Assembly: GCF_040546685.1 (NCBI RefSeq)
Contig: NZ_JBEPOH010000002.1
Location: 372,001 to 436,000, forward strand
Source: Variovorax sp. OAS795
GTDB lineage: Bacteria > Pseudomonadota > Gammaproteobacteria > Burkholderiales > Burkholderiaceae_C
DNA length: 64,000 nt
Direction of reading: 5' to 3'
Part shown: positions 19,160 through 29,031 of the stretch, piece by piece
Layout of the letters: every line of letters begins with the position of its first letter
Position numbering within the stretch: the stretch's first letter is position 1
Translations under genes and position numbers: made by a program
The notes under the pieces: generated by a model
The model's input: only the letters and a program-made list of their open reading frames with translations
What the model was told of the DNA's origin: nothing
The model's database searches: none

Positions 19160-20098
19160 GTGAACCTGCGACGCCTCAAATATTTCGTGAAGATCGTGGA
19201 CATCGGCAGCCTGACGCAGGCGGCCGAGGTTCTTTTCATCGCCCAGCCCGCGCTGAGCCAGCAGCTGGCCACGCTCGAAGGCGAGGTGCGCCAGCAGCTG
19301 CTCGTGCGCACCAAGCGCGGGGTCACGCCCACGGAGGCCGGCAAGGTGCTGTACCGGCATGCGCAGATCATCCTGCGCCAGTGCGAGCAGGCGCGCGTGG
19401 ACATGGAAGCGGCCGGCGAGGGACTCTCGGGCCAGGTGTCGGTGGGTCTTGCGCCCGGCACGGCGGCCTCCGCGCTTTCATTGCCGCTCTTGCGCACCGT
19501 GCGCGCACGCCACCCCGGCATCCTGCTCTACCTGAACGAGAACTACGGCACCACGCTGAGCGAGCTCATCATGAACGGCCGCATGGACCTGGCCGTGCTC
19601 TATGGGGACAAGGCGATCCATGGCTTGAGCTTTCAGCCGCTGCTCAAGGAGCCGCTGTTCCTGGTCGGGCCGGCCGCGATGCCGGCGCCGGCGCAGCCGG
19701 TGAAGCTGGTCGATCTGCGCGACATCGAACTCTTCCTGCCGCGCCCCTACAACGTGGTGCGCAAGCTGGTCGACGCGGCTTTCGTGCGTGCGGGCATGGT
19801 GCCGCGCGTGGTGGCCGAGATCGAATCCGCCTTCACGCTCACGGCGGCCATTGCCGACGGGCTGGGCGCGACCATCCTGCCGGCCTCGATGGCGCGCGAG
19901 GTGGTGGCTTCTTGCGGCGCCTGGCAGTTCCAGATCGTCGAGCCGGTCATCGAGGCGCCGCTGGCGCTGTGCCAGTCGGACCACCTGCCGCTTCCCGAAC
20001 CGGCGCAGGCGGTGAAGAGCATCCTGCTCGAGCTGGTGGTCGACCTCGCGGGCAACTTCGCGGCCACGCCCGAACCCGGGCTGGCCGCGCTGGCCTGA
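19160..20098 (+). CDS. LysR family regulator, Nac-like
   Basis: A 312-residue LysR protein. The N-terminus NLRRLKYFVKIVDIGSLTQA and helix-turn-helix AAEVLFIAQPALSQQLATLE are of the Nac/Cbl-adjacent branch; an effector-binding domain follows. GTG at 19160 has GGGGACAAGG upstream and gives the usual LysR start; the ATG at 19094 would add 22 untypical residues. It lies between the divergent aminotransferase-aldolase pair and the downstream carboxylase/oxoprolinase operon. ATA-N9-TAT boxes occur in front of both and also in front of the SDR/importer operon. Its effector could be a pathway intermediate or nitrogen status; that is inference. Confidence 0.88.
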   Translation: MNLRRLKYFVKIVDIGSLTQAAEVLFIAQPALSQQLATLEGEVRQQLLVRTKRGVTPTEAGKVLYRHAQIILRQCEQARVDMEAAGEGLSGQVSVGLAPGTAASALSLPLLRTVRARHPGILLYLNENYGTTLSELIMNGRMDLAVLYGDKAIHGLSFQPLLKEPLFLVGPAAMPAPAQPVKLVDLRDIELFLPRPYNVVRKLVDAAFVRAGMVPRVVAEIESAFTLTAAIADGLGATILPASMAREVVASCGAWQFQIVEPVIEAPLALCQSDHLPLPEPAQAVKSILLELVVDLAGNFAATPEPGLAALA

Positions 20099-20107
20099 CG
20101 TGCCGTC

Positions 20108-20172
20108 ATAAGCCGCCCTTATCGCGGCACAGCCAATCCGTCTTGGGCTTTGTGCCCGCGGCCCGTTACCTT
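20108..20172 (+). promoter_or_regulatory. LysR-type promoter copy 2, driving the carboxylase/oxoprolinase operon
   Basis: ATAAG-CCGCC-CTTAT (20108-20122), then CACAGCCAATCCGTCTTGG (20128-20146), then 20 bases, then TACCTT (20167-20172). The box is the exact reverse complement of that in copy 3, and the 19-base block is identical in both. The predicted transcript start near 20179 lies after the ATG at 20175, which supports the internal ATG at 20247 as the start of the biotin-carrier gene. Confidence 0.75.
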
Positions 20173-20246
20173 TCATGCCTGCCGTCACGCGTTCGCTGGA
20201 TGCGTCGGCCACCAAGGATGTCCTGTCGCCAGAGGCAGGCCCCGAC

Positions 20247-20681
20247 ATGAAGCAGGAACAGATCAAGACGCTCATCGATGCACTCGCCGCTTCGGACCTG
20301 GCGGAGCTGGAGTACACGGAAGACGGCAGCACGCTCAGGCTGGTGAAGCAGTCGGCGCTGAAGGCCGTGCCCATGGCACGGCCCCCCGCCGGCGCACGCC
20401 ATGCAACCGGCGCGGCTTCCGCGGAAACGGCACTGCCGGAGGCCGCCGCGGACGAATGCCGCGCACCGCTCCATGGCGTGGTGCACCTGCAGCCCGCGCC
20501 CGGCGAGCCGCCCTTCGTGCACCCGGGACAGGCCGTCGAGGCCGGCCAGATGCTCTGCGTGATCGAGGCCATGAAGATGTTCAACGAAGTCCGCGCCGAG
20601 GTCGCCGCCACCGTGCAGTCCGTGCTCGTGAGCTCGGGCCAGGAAGTGGAAGCAGGCGAGCCCCTGTTCCGTTTCGGTTGA
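20247..20681 (+). CDS. accB: Biotin carboxyl carrier protein (AccB-like)
   Basis: A 144-residue BCCP. The N-terminal part ([23 protein letters not shown]) matches the AccB start, followed by an Ala/Pro linker and a biotinyl domain with [10 protein letters not shown], the Lys to be biotinylated being residue 110. The ATG at 20247 fits both the AccB N-terminus and the predicted promoter. It is the first gene of an operon with biotin carboxylase and 5-oxoprolinase-like subunits, so it is more likely a pathway-specific paralogue than the housekeeping acetyl-CoA carboxylase subunit. Such accBC pairs often accompany pxp genes; their exact role there is unclear. Confidence 0.85.
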   Translation: MKQEQIKTLIDALAASDLAELEYTEDGSTLRLVKQSALKAVPMARPPAGARHATGAASAETALPEAAADECRAPLHGVVHLQPAPGEPPFVHPGQAVEAGQMLCVIEAMKMFNEVRAEVAATVQSVLVSSGQEVEAGEPLFRFG

Positions 20682-20694
20682 GGAAGACCACGCC

Positions 20695-22043
<1,349 letters not shown>

Positions 22044-22047
<4 letters not shown>

Positions 22048-22715
22048 CGACCCGGCAACGACCTTCGACCAGCCTGCTGGGCACCACCGCGCTGCTGTTC
22101 GAGCCCCCCGGCGAGATGAACCTCGGCACGCAGCAGCGCATCTGGGCGCTGGCGCACGAAGCAGGGGCCTGGCCGGAAATCCGCGAAGCCGTGCCGGGCA
22201 TGAACAACCTGATGCTGACCTTTCTTCGCCCGCCGCGCGGCCTCGAAGCGCTCGAAGCCCTCGAGGCTCGCCTGGCCGATGCGTGGGATGCGGCGGTCGC
22301 CCGGCCGCGCGAAGGCCGCGTGGTCGAGCTGCCTGTGGTCTACGGCGGCGCCGGCGGCCCGCACCTGTCCGACGTGATGGCGCACACCGGCCTCAGCATC
22401 GAGCGCATCGTCGAGCTGCACAGCGCGCCGCTCTACCCGGTGTACGCGCTCGGCAGCCATCCGGGCTACTGCTACCTGGGCGGCATGGACGCGCGCATCG
22501 CGACACCGCGCCGCAAGGTGCCGGTGTTGAGCATTCCGGGCGGCGCGGTCTCGATCGGCGGCGCGCAGACCGGCGTGTCGGCGTCGCCGGGGCCGAGCGG
22601 CTGGAACACCATCGGCAGCACCTCGATGTGCTTCTTCGATCCCGCGCAGGACCCGCCGGCGGCGCTGCAGCCGGGCGACATGATCCGTTTCCGCGTGGAG
22701 GGCATCGTCCGATGA
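22044..22715 (+). CDS. pxpB: 5-oxoprolinase subunit B-like (PxpB/KipI)
   Basis: A 223-residue protein of the allophanate hydrolase subunit 1 (KipI/PxpB) family. It has the conserved [17 protein letters not shown] segment, [18 protein letters not shown] and the cyclophilin-like core [15 protein letters not shown], ending GDMIRFR. With PxpC and PxpA it forms the ATP-dependent prokaryotic 5-oxoprolinase, which opens 5-oxoproline to glutamate. Its start overlaps the biotin carboxylase stop and its stop overlaps pxpC, so translation is coupled. The co-operon carboxylase genes leave room for a related lactam or urea-type substrate. Confidence 0.88.
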
Positions 22716-23701
22716 TCGAAGTGCTTTCATCGGCCGCGCTCGCCACCGTGCAGGACCTGGGGCGCACCGGCAGCCTGCGCTGGGGCGTCGGCACCTCGGG
22801 CGCCATGGACAACCTGGCGCTCGCGGCCGGCAACCTGCTGCTGGGCAATGCGCTCGGCGCTGCCGCCATCGAGATCCCGGTGTTCCCGTTCAAGGTGCGC
22901 TTTGGCGAGGACTGCGCATTTGCGCTGACCGGTGCCGACTGCGCGGCCCGGCTCGACGGCCAGCCCCTGCTGCCGTGGTGGGTGCACCAGGCGCGCGCCG
23001 GGCAGGTGCTGGCGTTGGGCCTGCCGCAAGGCGGCGCGCAGCGCGGCACCCGCGCCATGCTGTGCGTGGCCGGCGGGGTCGACGTGCCCGAAGTGCTGGG
23101 CTCGCGCAGCACGCAGCTGCGCGGTGCCTTCGGCGGCCACGAAGGGCGTTCGCTGCGGCGAGGCGACATGCTGCGCGCGGCCGGTGCGGGCGCGGCATGC
23201 AAGACCGGCTTCGGACTGGTGCCGCCCGCGCTCGCAATGCCGCTCGAACGCGACGGCCTGCCGGCCGTGCGCGTCTTGCCCGCGGCCGAATACGCGGGCT
23301 TCGATCCCGCGTCGCGTAGCGCCTTCTGGGCCGGCGAATGGAAGATCACTTCGCAGAGCGACCGCTACGGCTACCGCCTCGAAGGCGAGGCGCTGCGCCC
23401 CATCGCGCCGATGGAGTTGCGTTCGCACGGCATCGTGCCCGGTGTGATCCAGGTGCCGCACAGCGGGCAGCCGATCATCCAGATGCGGGACGCCCAGCCC
23501 TCCGGCGGCTACCCCAAGTTCGGCACGGTGATCGAGGCCGACATGTGGCGCCTCGGGCAGGCGCCGATCGGCAGCCGCGTGCGCTTCATCGAAGCCGATT
23601 GGGACGAGGCGGTGGCTGCCCTCGACGAAGTGCGCGCCTGGCTCGACAAGGTGGCGCGCATGGTCGAACTGCACCGCGCTGCGCCCGGGGCAAGGCGCTG
23701 A
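22712..23701 (+). CDS. pxpC: 5-oxoprolinase subunit C-like (PxpC/KipA)
   Basis: A 329-residue protein of the allophanate hydrolase subunit 2 (KipA/PxpC) family. It begins [20 protein letters not shown], has the GVGTSGAMDNLALAAGNLLLG signature in the first 45 residues, CVAGGVDVPEVLGSRST in the middle, and the late segment HGIVPGVIQVPHSGQPII followed by GGYPKFGTV. Length and motifs are complete. ATGA overlap with pxpB supports a stoichiometric PxpB-PxpC complex. It probably performs the ATP-dependent part of lactam activation together with PxpA. Confidence 0.9.
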   Translation: MIEVLSSAALATVQDLGRTGSLRWGVGTSGAMDNLALAAGNLLLGNALGAAAIEIPVFPFKVRFGEDCAFALTGADCAARLDGQPLLPWWVHQARAGQVLALGLPQGGAQRGTRAMLCVAGGVDVPEVLGSRSTQLRGAFGGHEGRSLRRGDMLRAAGAGAACKTGFGLVPPALAMPLERDGLPAVRVLPAAEYAGFDPASRSAFWAGEWKITSQSDRYGYRLEGEALRPIAPMELRSHGIVPGVIQVPHSGQPIIQMRDAQPSGGYPKFGTVIEADMWRLGQAPIGSRVRFIEADWDEAVAALDEVRAWLDKVARMVELHRAAPGARR

Positions 23702-23702
23702 C

Positions 23703-24116
23703 ATGCGGGACGTCGCGCTGCACGCCAGCCTGTTCGCCGCGTGGCTGGCCGACACGGACATCGGCCTGTTCGAACTGCGCACGCCCAACGGCACGCTGCG
23801 CCTGGGACGGCAGGGCGACGACATCGTCGAACTGCCCGTCGAACCGTCCGACGCGCAGGGCGCGGCCGGGGCGGCGCTTGTCACGGTCAAGGCCCCCACG
23901 GTCGGCGTTTTCCTGCACGGCCATCCGCTCGGCAACGCACCGTTGGTCCGCATCGGCGAACGCGTGACGGCCGGCCAGACCGTCGGCCTGATGCAGATCG
24001 GGCCGCTGCTTCTGCCCGTCGCTGCGGCCGAGGCGGGCAAGATTGCCGCCGTGTGCGTCGGCCATGGCCTTTCTGCCGGCTACGGCACGCCGCTGGTCGA
24101 ACTGCAACCCCTCTGA
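23703..24116 (+). CDS. Biotinyl-domain protein lacking the biotin-accepting lysine
   Basis: A 137-residue AccB-like protein. Residues about 60-137 align along the whole biotinyl domain: VKAPTVGVF, IGERVTAGQTVGLM, EAGKIAAV, GTPLVELQ. The EAMKM hairpin is replaced by MQIGPLL, so Pro101 stands where the biotinylated Lys should be. The protein cannot carry biotin in the normal way. It starts one base after the pxpC stop and precedes pxpA, so it belongs to the same operon, which already has a complete BCCP gene. A structural or regulatory subunit of the oxoprolinase/carboxylase complex is plausible. Confidence 0.8.
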   Translation: MRDVALHASLFAAWLADTDIGLFELRTPNGTLRLGRQGDDIVELPVEPSDAQGAAGAALVTVKAPTVGVFLHGHPLGNAPLVRIGERVTAGQTVGLMQIGPLLLPVAAAEAGKIAAVCVGHGLSAGYGTPLVELQPL

Positions 24117-24130
24117 CGCGCAAGGACCCC

Positions 24131-24895
24131 ATGGACATCGACCTGAACGCAGACCTCGGCGAAGGCTTCGGCCCCTGGCGCATGGGCGAGGACGAGGCGC
24201 TGCTGGACATCGTCTCTTCCGCCAACGTGGCCTGCGGCTTCCATGCGGGCGACCCCGTCATCATGGACCGCACCGTGCGCATGGCGCTTGCCCGGGGCGT
24301 CGACGTGGGGGCGCACGTGGGCTTTCCCGACTTGCTCGGGTTCGGCCGCCGGCCGATGCAGATCGAGCCCGAGGAACTCGTGGCCTGCGTGCTCTACCAA
24401 CTGAGCGCGCTGGACGGCATGGCGCGCACGGCCGGCCACCGCATGACGCACATGAGCTTTCACGGCGCGCTCGGCAACATGGCCGCGGCCGATGCCGCGC
24501 TTGCCGAGCCGCTGGTGCGCGCAGTGGCGGATTTCAATCCGGCGCTCATCATCAGCTCTTCCGCCAGCCGTGCCATCGAGGATGCAGCCGCGCGCTCGGG
24601 CCTGCGCGTGCGCACCACCTTCCTGGCCGACCGCGCCTGCGGCGACGACGGCCTGCTGGTGCCGCGCAAGCTGCCCGACGCGGTGATCCACGACCGGGGC
24701 GCGGTGCTGGCGCGCGTGCGCCAGCTGCTGGAGCAGGGCACCGTCACCAGCTACAGCGGCCGGGAGATCCCGATGCGCGCCCATTCCATCCTGCTGCACG
24801 GCGACACGCCCGGCGCGGTGGAACTGGCCCGCGCGGTGCGGGAGGTGGTCGAGCAGGCGGGGCGCGTCGTGCCAATCTCCAGGCAGCGGGACTAG
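24131..24895 (+). CDS. pxpA: 5-oxoprolinase subunit A-like (PxpA, LamB/YcsF family)
   Basis: A 254-residue LamB/YcsF protein: MDIDLNADLGEGFGPW at the start, SSANVACGFHAGDP (29-42), GVDVGAHVGFPDL, HMSFHGALGNMA, the ADRACGDDGLLVPR loop and ILLHGDTPGAV near the end. The conserved Asp and His residues of this polysaccharide-deacetylase-like fold are present. AAGGACCCC precedes the ATG. It is the last gene of the operon. With PxpB and PxpC it completes the three subunits of prokaryotic 5-oxoprolinase, so lactam opening is the best-supported function. Confidence 0.9.
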   Translation: MDIDLNADLGEGFGPWRMGEDEALLDIVSSANVACGFHAGDPVIMDRTVRMALARGVDVGAHVGFPDLLGFGRRPMQIEPEELVACVLYQLSALDGMARTAGHRMTHMSFHGALGNMAAADAALAEPLVRAVADFNPALIISSSASRAIEDAAARSGLRVRTTFLADRACGDDGLLVPRKLPDAVIHDRGAVLARVRQLLEQGTVTSYSGREIPMRAHSILLHGDTPGAVELARAVREVVEQAGRVVPISRQRD

Positions 24896-24943
24896 CCCGG
24901 ACATGGTGCTTACCCTAGGTCGCACGCACGAACACGGGGCAAC

Positions 24944-25008
24944 ATAAGGGCGGCTTATCGCTCCACAGCCAATCCGTCTTGGCGCTGCGAAGAAGCGCTG
25001 GATACAGT
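24944..25008 (+). promoter_or_regulatory. LysR-type promoter copy 3, driving SDR and importer
   Basis: ATAAG-GGCGG-CTTAT (24944-24958), then the same CACAGCCAATCCGTCTTGG block as copy 2 (24964-24982), then 20 bases, then TACAGT (25003-25008), the best -10 of the three. The spacing matches the other two copies base for base, although the intervening sequence differs. It separates the pxp operon from a second co-regulated unit. Confidence 0.75.
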
Positions 25009-25052
25009 GAATTCAAGGCAGTGATCTGCCGTTCCGAATGAAAGAAGCAAAG

Positions 25053-25805
25053 ATGCCGTTTTCCGACTACAAGACCGCGCTGGTGACGGGAGCCTCCTCG
25101 GGCATCGGCGCCGCCGTCGTCGAGCGCCTCTGCAAGGAAGGTCTCCAGGTCCATGCGCTGGCGCGCAGCGCCGACAAGCTGGCCGAGCTGGCCGCGCGCA
25201 CCGGCTGCATTCCGCACGCCATCGACGTGAGCGACCTCGCAGGCATCACCCGTATCACGCAGGAGGTGGCGTTCGACGTGCTGGTCAACAATGCCGGGGT
25301 CGACCGCCCGGGTTCGATTCTGAAGGCCGACGCCGAGGGCATCGACCTGCTGGTCGACGTGAACCTGCGCGCCGTGCTGCACCTGTGCCGCCTCGTGGTG
25401 CCCGGCATGGCCACGCGCGACCGGGGCCACGTGGTCAACATCAGTTCCATTGCCGCGGCCTACAACTTCGGCGGCAACAGCACCTACCACGCAACCAAGG
25501 CGGCCGTGAGCATGCTGTCGCGCCAGCTGCGCATCGACGTCTTCGGAAGGCGCGTGCGGGTGACCGAGATCTGCCCCGGCCGCGTGGCCACGGACATTTT
25601 TGCGCACGTGCACGGCGATTCCGAGGAAACCTACAAGCGCTTCGTCGAAGGCTACGAGCTGCCGCAGGCGGAGGACATCGCCAACGCCATTGCCTTTGCG
25701 ATTGCGGCGCCCATCGCCGTCAACGTGGGCCACATGGAGATCACGCCCACGCTGCAGGTGCCGGGCGGACTCTCGACCGCGCGGCCGGAAGCGCCGCAGG
25801 CCTGA
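25053..25805 (+). CDS. Short-chain dehydrogenase/reductase (SDR)
   Basis: A 250-residue classical SDR of the YdfG/serine-dehydrogenase-like kind. It has TGASSGIG near the N-terminus, NNAG after a hydrophobic strand, ISSIAAAYNFGGNSTYHATKAA with the Ser-Tyr-Lys triad, and ICPGRVATDIF. The ATG at 25053 (MPFSDY) has an AAGAAG element upstream; an ATG at 25038 is also possible. It is the first gene behind promoter copy 3 and is followed after 49 bases by the importer genes. It probably oxidises or reduces a hydroxy group of the imported compound; the exact substrate is unknown. Confidence 0.87.
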   Translation: MPFSDYKTALVTGASSGIGAAVVERLCKEGLQVHALARSADKLAELAARTGCIPHAIDVSDLAGITRITQEVAFDVLVNNAGVDRPGSILKADAEGIDLLVDVNLRAVLHLCRLVVPGMATRDRGHVVNISSIAAAYNFGGNSTYHATKAAVSMLSRQLRIDVFGRRVRVTEICPGRVATDIFAHVHGDSEETYKRFVEGYELPQAEDIANAIAFAIAAPIAVNVGHMEITPTLQVPGGLSTARPEAPQA

Positions 25806-25854
25806 GCTGCGCCACGCCCCACACGCCACGCCAAGCCAAGCCAAGGAACCGCGC

Positions 25855-26556
25855 ATGAAGGACTTCGACCTGCTGGCGATCCTGCTCAAGCCCGAATTCA
25901 GCGCGATGCTCTGGCACGGGCTGCAGGAGACGCTGAAGATCGCGGCCGGCTCCTGGCTGCTGGCCATGGCCATGGCGGTCGTGCTGCTGGTCGTGCGCCT
26001 CACGCCGAGCCGGCTGGCCGAACGCCTGGTGGCCGGCTATGTTTCCTATCACCGCAACGTGCCGACGCTGGTGCAGCTCATGCTCTGGTATTTCGGCATC
26101 TTCAGCCTGCTGCCCGATGCGCTGCAGGGCTGGCTCTCGGCGCACAACGCGGAGACGATTCTCTCGATCGTCGCGCTCGGCCTGTGCCAGGCAGCGTATT
26201 TCAGCGAGGACATGCGTTCGGGCCTGCGCTCCATTCCGGCCGGGCAGGCCGAGGCCGCGCGTGCGCTCGGCCATGGCTACATCGGTTCGATGCGCCACGT
26301 GATGCTGCCGCAGGCCATCCGCAACGCGGTGCCGGCGTTGGTGAACCACAGCGTGTCGCTGTTCAAGAACAGCAGCCTGGCCATGGCGATCGGCGTGGCC
26401 GAGCTGACCCATGCGGTGAAGGAAATCGAGAGCCAGAGCTTTCGCACCTTCGAGGCCTACAGCATGGCGACGGTGCTGTACCTGGTGTGCTCGCTGCTGA
26501 TCATGGCGGTGGGCGGCTGGCTGTCGCGTCGCTACCGCGTCGCCGGAGCAAGGTAG
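25855..26556 (+). CDS. Amino-acid ABC transporter permease (HisM/GlnP type), first subunit
   Basis: A 233-residue inner-membrane permease with about five hydrophobic segments. The EAA loop [26 protein letters not shown] (contacting the ATPase) is in the usual place. The segment [17 protein letters not shown] is characteristic of the polar amino-acid uptake family. It precedes the second permease by three bases, so the two likely form a heterodimer. With the ATPase at 27363 and the receptor at 28178 it makes a complete importer under promoter copy 3. Confidence 0.9.
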   Translation: MKDFDLLAILLKPEFSAMLWHGLQETLKIAAGSWLLAMAMAVVLLVVRLTPSRLAERLVAGYVSYHRNVPTLVQLMLWYFGIFSLLPDALQGWLSAHNAETILSIVALGLCQAAYFSEDMRSGLRSIPAGQAEAARALGHGYIGSMRHVMLPQAIRNAVPALVNHSVSLFKNSSLAMAIGVAELTHAVKEIESQSFRTFEAYSMATVLYLVCSLLIMAVGGWLSRRYRVAGAR

Positions 26557-26559
26557 GCC

Positions 26560-27318
26560 ATGTTCAGCGTCTACGAGATCCTTCGCGACAACTGGCTGCT
26601 GCTGCTGGTCGGCCAGTATCCCAGCGGCCCGCTCGGCGGCATCGTCGCCACCTTGATCCTCTCGGTGCTGGGCATCGTGCTGGCGTTTCCGCTCTCGGTG
26701 CTGCTCGCGCTTGCGCGGCTCTCGCCCTGGCGCGTCCTGCGCTGGCCGGCCACGGTGCTGGTCTACGTGGTGCGCGGCGTGCCGCTCCTGATGGTGATCC
26801 TGTGGGTCTATTTCCTGGTGCCCATCCTGATCGGGCGCGAGGTGTCGGGCTTCACCACCATGCTGTGCACGCTGGTGATCTACGAGGGCGCCTACCTGTC
26901 GGAGGTGGTGCGCGCCGGTATCCAGGCCTTGCCCAAGGGCCAGACCGAAGCGGCGCGTGCGCTCGGCCACGGCCACCTGGGCACCATGTGGTTCGTGATC
27001 CTGCCGCAGGCGCTCTACAACATGCTGCCGAGCATGCTGAGCCAGTTCATCTCCACCATCAAGGAGACCACGCTGGGCTATGTCATCAACGTGCAGGAGC
27101 TGACCTTTGCGGCCAACCAGATCAACAACCAGTTGCTGACCAAGCCGTTCCAGGTGTTCTTCATCCTGGCGATGACGTACTACGTCGTCTGCTTCAGCCT
27201 GACCCAGCTCACGCAATGGCTGGAGCGGCGCATCGCCCACAAGCGGCTCGGCGCCGCGTCCGTGAAGGCATCGCAAGACGGTGTCTCGCTGCCGCCTCCG
27301 GTGGCGGCGAACCCGTGA
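26560..27318 (+). CDS. Amino-acid ABC transporter permease (HisQ/GltK type), second subunit
   Basis: A 252-residue permease. It has [18 protein letters not shown] (the family's conserved second-segment motif), the EAA loop [22 protein letters not shown], and a final hydrophobic segment before a polar C-terminal tail of about 35 residues ending PPPVAANP. This tail is longer than usual. It probably pairs with the preceding permease to form the channel of a polar amino-acid importer. The next gene encodes the ATPase after 44 bases. Confidence 0.9.
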   Translation: MFSVYEILRDNWLLLLVGQYPSGPLGGIVATLILSVLGIVLAFPLSVLLALARLSPWRVLRWPATVLVYVVRGVPLLMVILWVYFLVPILIGREVSGFTTMLCTLVIYEGAYLSEVVRAGIQALPKGQTEAARALGHGHLGTMWFVILPQALYNMLPSMLSQFISTIKETTLGYVINVQELTFAANQINNQLLTKPFQVFFILAMTYYVVCFSLTQLTQWLERRIAHKRLGAASVKASQDGVSLPPPVAANP

Positions 27319-27362
27319 GGCCGCGTCGACGGCCATCGACAGGAAAACAAGGAGACAGATCC

Positions 27363-28133
27363 ATGAACCCCGTTCCACATTCCGCAGGGGATGACACCAT
27401 GATCCTGTTCTCCAACATCAACAAGTGGTACGGCGACTACCAGGCGCTGGCAGACGTCAATGCCGAGGTCAAGAAGGGCGAAGTGGTGGTGGTCTGCGGG
27501 CCTTCGGGCTCCGGCAAGTCCACTTTGATCCGCACCGTGAACCGGCTGGAGGAGGTGAAGTCGGGGCAGCTTCTTTTCGACGGCCACGACATCCACGCGC
27601 CGATGAGCAGCGCGGCGCTCAACAAGCTGCGCAGCCGCATCGGCTTCGTGTTCCAGAGCTTCAACCTGTTTCCGCACCTGTCGGTGGTGGAGAACATCAT
27701 GCTGTCGCCCATGCGTGTCCTGGGCGTGAAGCGGGCCGAGGCGAAGGAGCGCGCGGCGCAACTGCTGGAGCGCGTCGGCCTGTCGAACAAGGCCGGGGCG
27801 TATCCTGCCCAGCTTTCGGGTGGGCAGCAGCAGCGCGTGGCCATTGCCCGGGCGCTGGCCATGGAGCCGCCCGCGATGCTGTTCGACGAGCCCACCAGCG
27901 CGCTCGATCCCGAGATGGTGGGCGAGGTGCTGTCGGTGATGCGCAGCCTTGCCAACGACGGCATGACCATGATGTGCGTCACGCACGAGATGAACTTCGC
28001 CCGCGACGTGGCCGACCGGGTCTGGTTCATGGACGCGGGCCGCATTCTCGAGAAGGCCGACCCCGAAGCCTTCTTCGGCAGCCCGCAGCATCCGCGTGCG
28101 CAGCGCTTCCTGTCGGATCTGCGCGCGCATTGA
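27363..28133 (+). CDS. Amino-acid ABC transporter ATPase (GlnQ/HisP type)
   Basis: A 256-residue ATPase with Walker [10 protein letters not shown]-loop [11 protein letters not shown], signature LSGGQQQR, Walker [16 protein letters not shown] and switch His in VTHEM. All are intact, in contrast to the ABC protein at 10540. The class-specific segment [15 protein letters not shown] is that of polar amino-acid transporters. AAGGAGA precedes the ATG. It powers the two permeases encoded upstream. Confidence 0.94.
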   Translation: MNPVPHSAGDDTMILFSNINKWYGDYQALADVNAEVKKGEVVVVCGPSGSGKSTLIRTVNRLEEVKSGQLLFDGHDIHAPMSSAALNKLRSRIGFVFQSFNLFPHLSVVENIMLSPMRVLGVKRAEAKERAAQLLERVGLSNKAGAYPAQLSGGQQQRVAIARALAMEPPAMLFDEPTSALDPEMVGEVLSVMRSLANDGMTMMCVTHEMNFARDVADRVWFMDAGRILEKADPEAFFGSPQHPRAQRFLSDLRAH

Positions 28134-28177
28134 CCGCCTCGTTTTTCTTCTACCCCGTCTCTCCCCAGGAGCTCACC

Positions 28178-29017
28178 ATGACCAGAACCGTCTTTCGCCT
28201 CAGCCTCATCGGAACCTGTCTTTGCGCCGCGTCCTTCCTGTCGCATGCGGATCAATGGAGCGACATCAGCCAGCGCAAGGAACTGCGCTGCGGCACATTC
28301 GCCGATGTGCCGCCCTTCGCGGCCCCCGATCCCAAGACGCGCGAGATGGTGGGCCACGACGTCGACCTGTGCCAGGCGCTCGCCAAGGAATTGGGGCTCG
28401 CGGCCAAGGTCACGCCGCTGTCGGTGGAGGCGCGGGTGCCCGAGGTGAAGCTCGGCCGCGTCGACGTGACCATCGCGAACCTGGCCTACACCAAGAGCCG
28501 CGGCGACCAGATCCAGTTCAGCGACCCGTACTACGTGGCCAAGGAAATGCTCGCGGTGAAGGCCTCCGACCCGGGCACCAGCAAGGCCGACTTCAAGGGC
28601 AAGCGCCTGAGCTCGACCAAGGGCTCGACCTCCGAGCTGTCGATCAAGATGAACGGCTCGGAGCCCGTGACCTTCCAGGACACCGGATCGGCGTTCATGG
28701 CGGTGCAGCAGAACAAGTCGGTCGGCATGGTGGCGAACACGATGACCATCACCAAGCTGGTCAACCAGTCGAAGGCCGAAGGCGTGGCGCTGAAGATGAT
28801 CACGGAACCGATGGTGCTCCAGCCCATTGGCGTGGGCATGAAGAAGGACGAGCCGGTGCTGCTGTCGAAGGTCAATGCCGCGCTCTACGCGCTGGAGAAG
28901 TCGGGCGAGCTCGACAGGATCTGGGCCAAGTGGCTCGGGCCCAATACCGAATACAAGATGGCGCGCCAGGAAAAGGTCACGCCGCTGGCCGACCTGAAGT
29001 TCGAGCTTCTACCCTGA
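28178..29017 (+). CDS. Periplasmic amino-acid-binding protein of the ABC importer
   Basis: A 279-residue family 3 solute-binding protein. A Sec signal (MTRTVFRLSLIGTCLCAASFLSHA) runs to about residue 24. The mature part has LRCGTFADVPPFAAPDP, GHDVDLCQALAKELG, VDVTIANLAYTKSRGDQIQFSDPYY and the C-terminal GELDRIWAKWLGP. It lacks the usual Arg in a TxxR ligand loop in obvious form (AYTKSR is closest). AGGAGCTC precedes the ATG. It is the last gene of the importer operon and should define the compound handled by this locus, probably an amino acid or a derivative. Confidence 0.92.
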   Translation: MTRTVFRLSLIGTCLCAASFLSHADQWSDISQRKELRCGTFADVPPFAAPDPKTREMVGHDVDLCQALAKELGLAAKVTPLSVEARVPEVKLGRVDVTIANLAYTKSRGDQIQFSDPYYVAKEMLAVKASDPGTSKADFKGKRLSSTKGSTSELSIKMNGSEPVTFQDTGSAFMAVQQNKSVGMVANTMTITKLVNQSKAEGVALKMITEPMVLQPIGVGMKKDEPVLLSKVNAALYALEKSGELDRIWAKWLGPNTEYKMARQEKVTPLADLKFELLP

Positions 29018-29030
29018 CCGGCATTGCCGG
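29018..29030. terminator. Short convergent hairpin between importer and esterase genes
   Basis: CCGGC-ATT-GCCGG lies exactly in the 14-base gap between two convergent stops. It could act as a bidirectional terminator but has only five pairs and no T-run, so it is weak. Confidence 0.3.
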
Positions 29031-29031
29031 C

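Noticed and set aside
20175..20246. ATG at 20175 as start of the biotin-carrier gene
   Set aside because: It would lie before the predicted transcript start near 20179, and the AccB-type N-terminus begins at the ATG at 20247.
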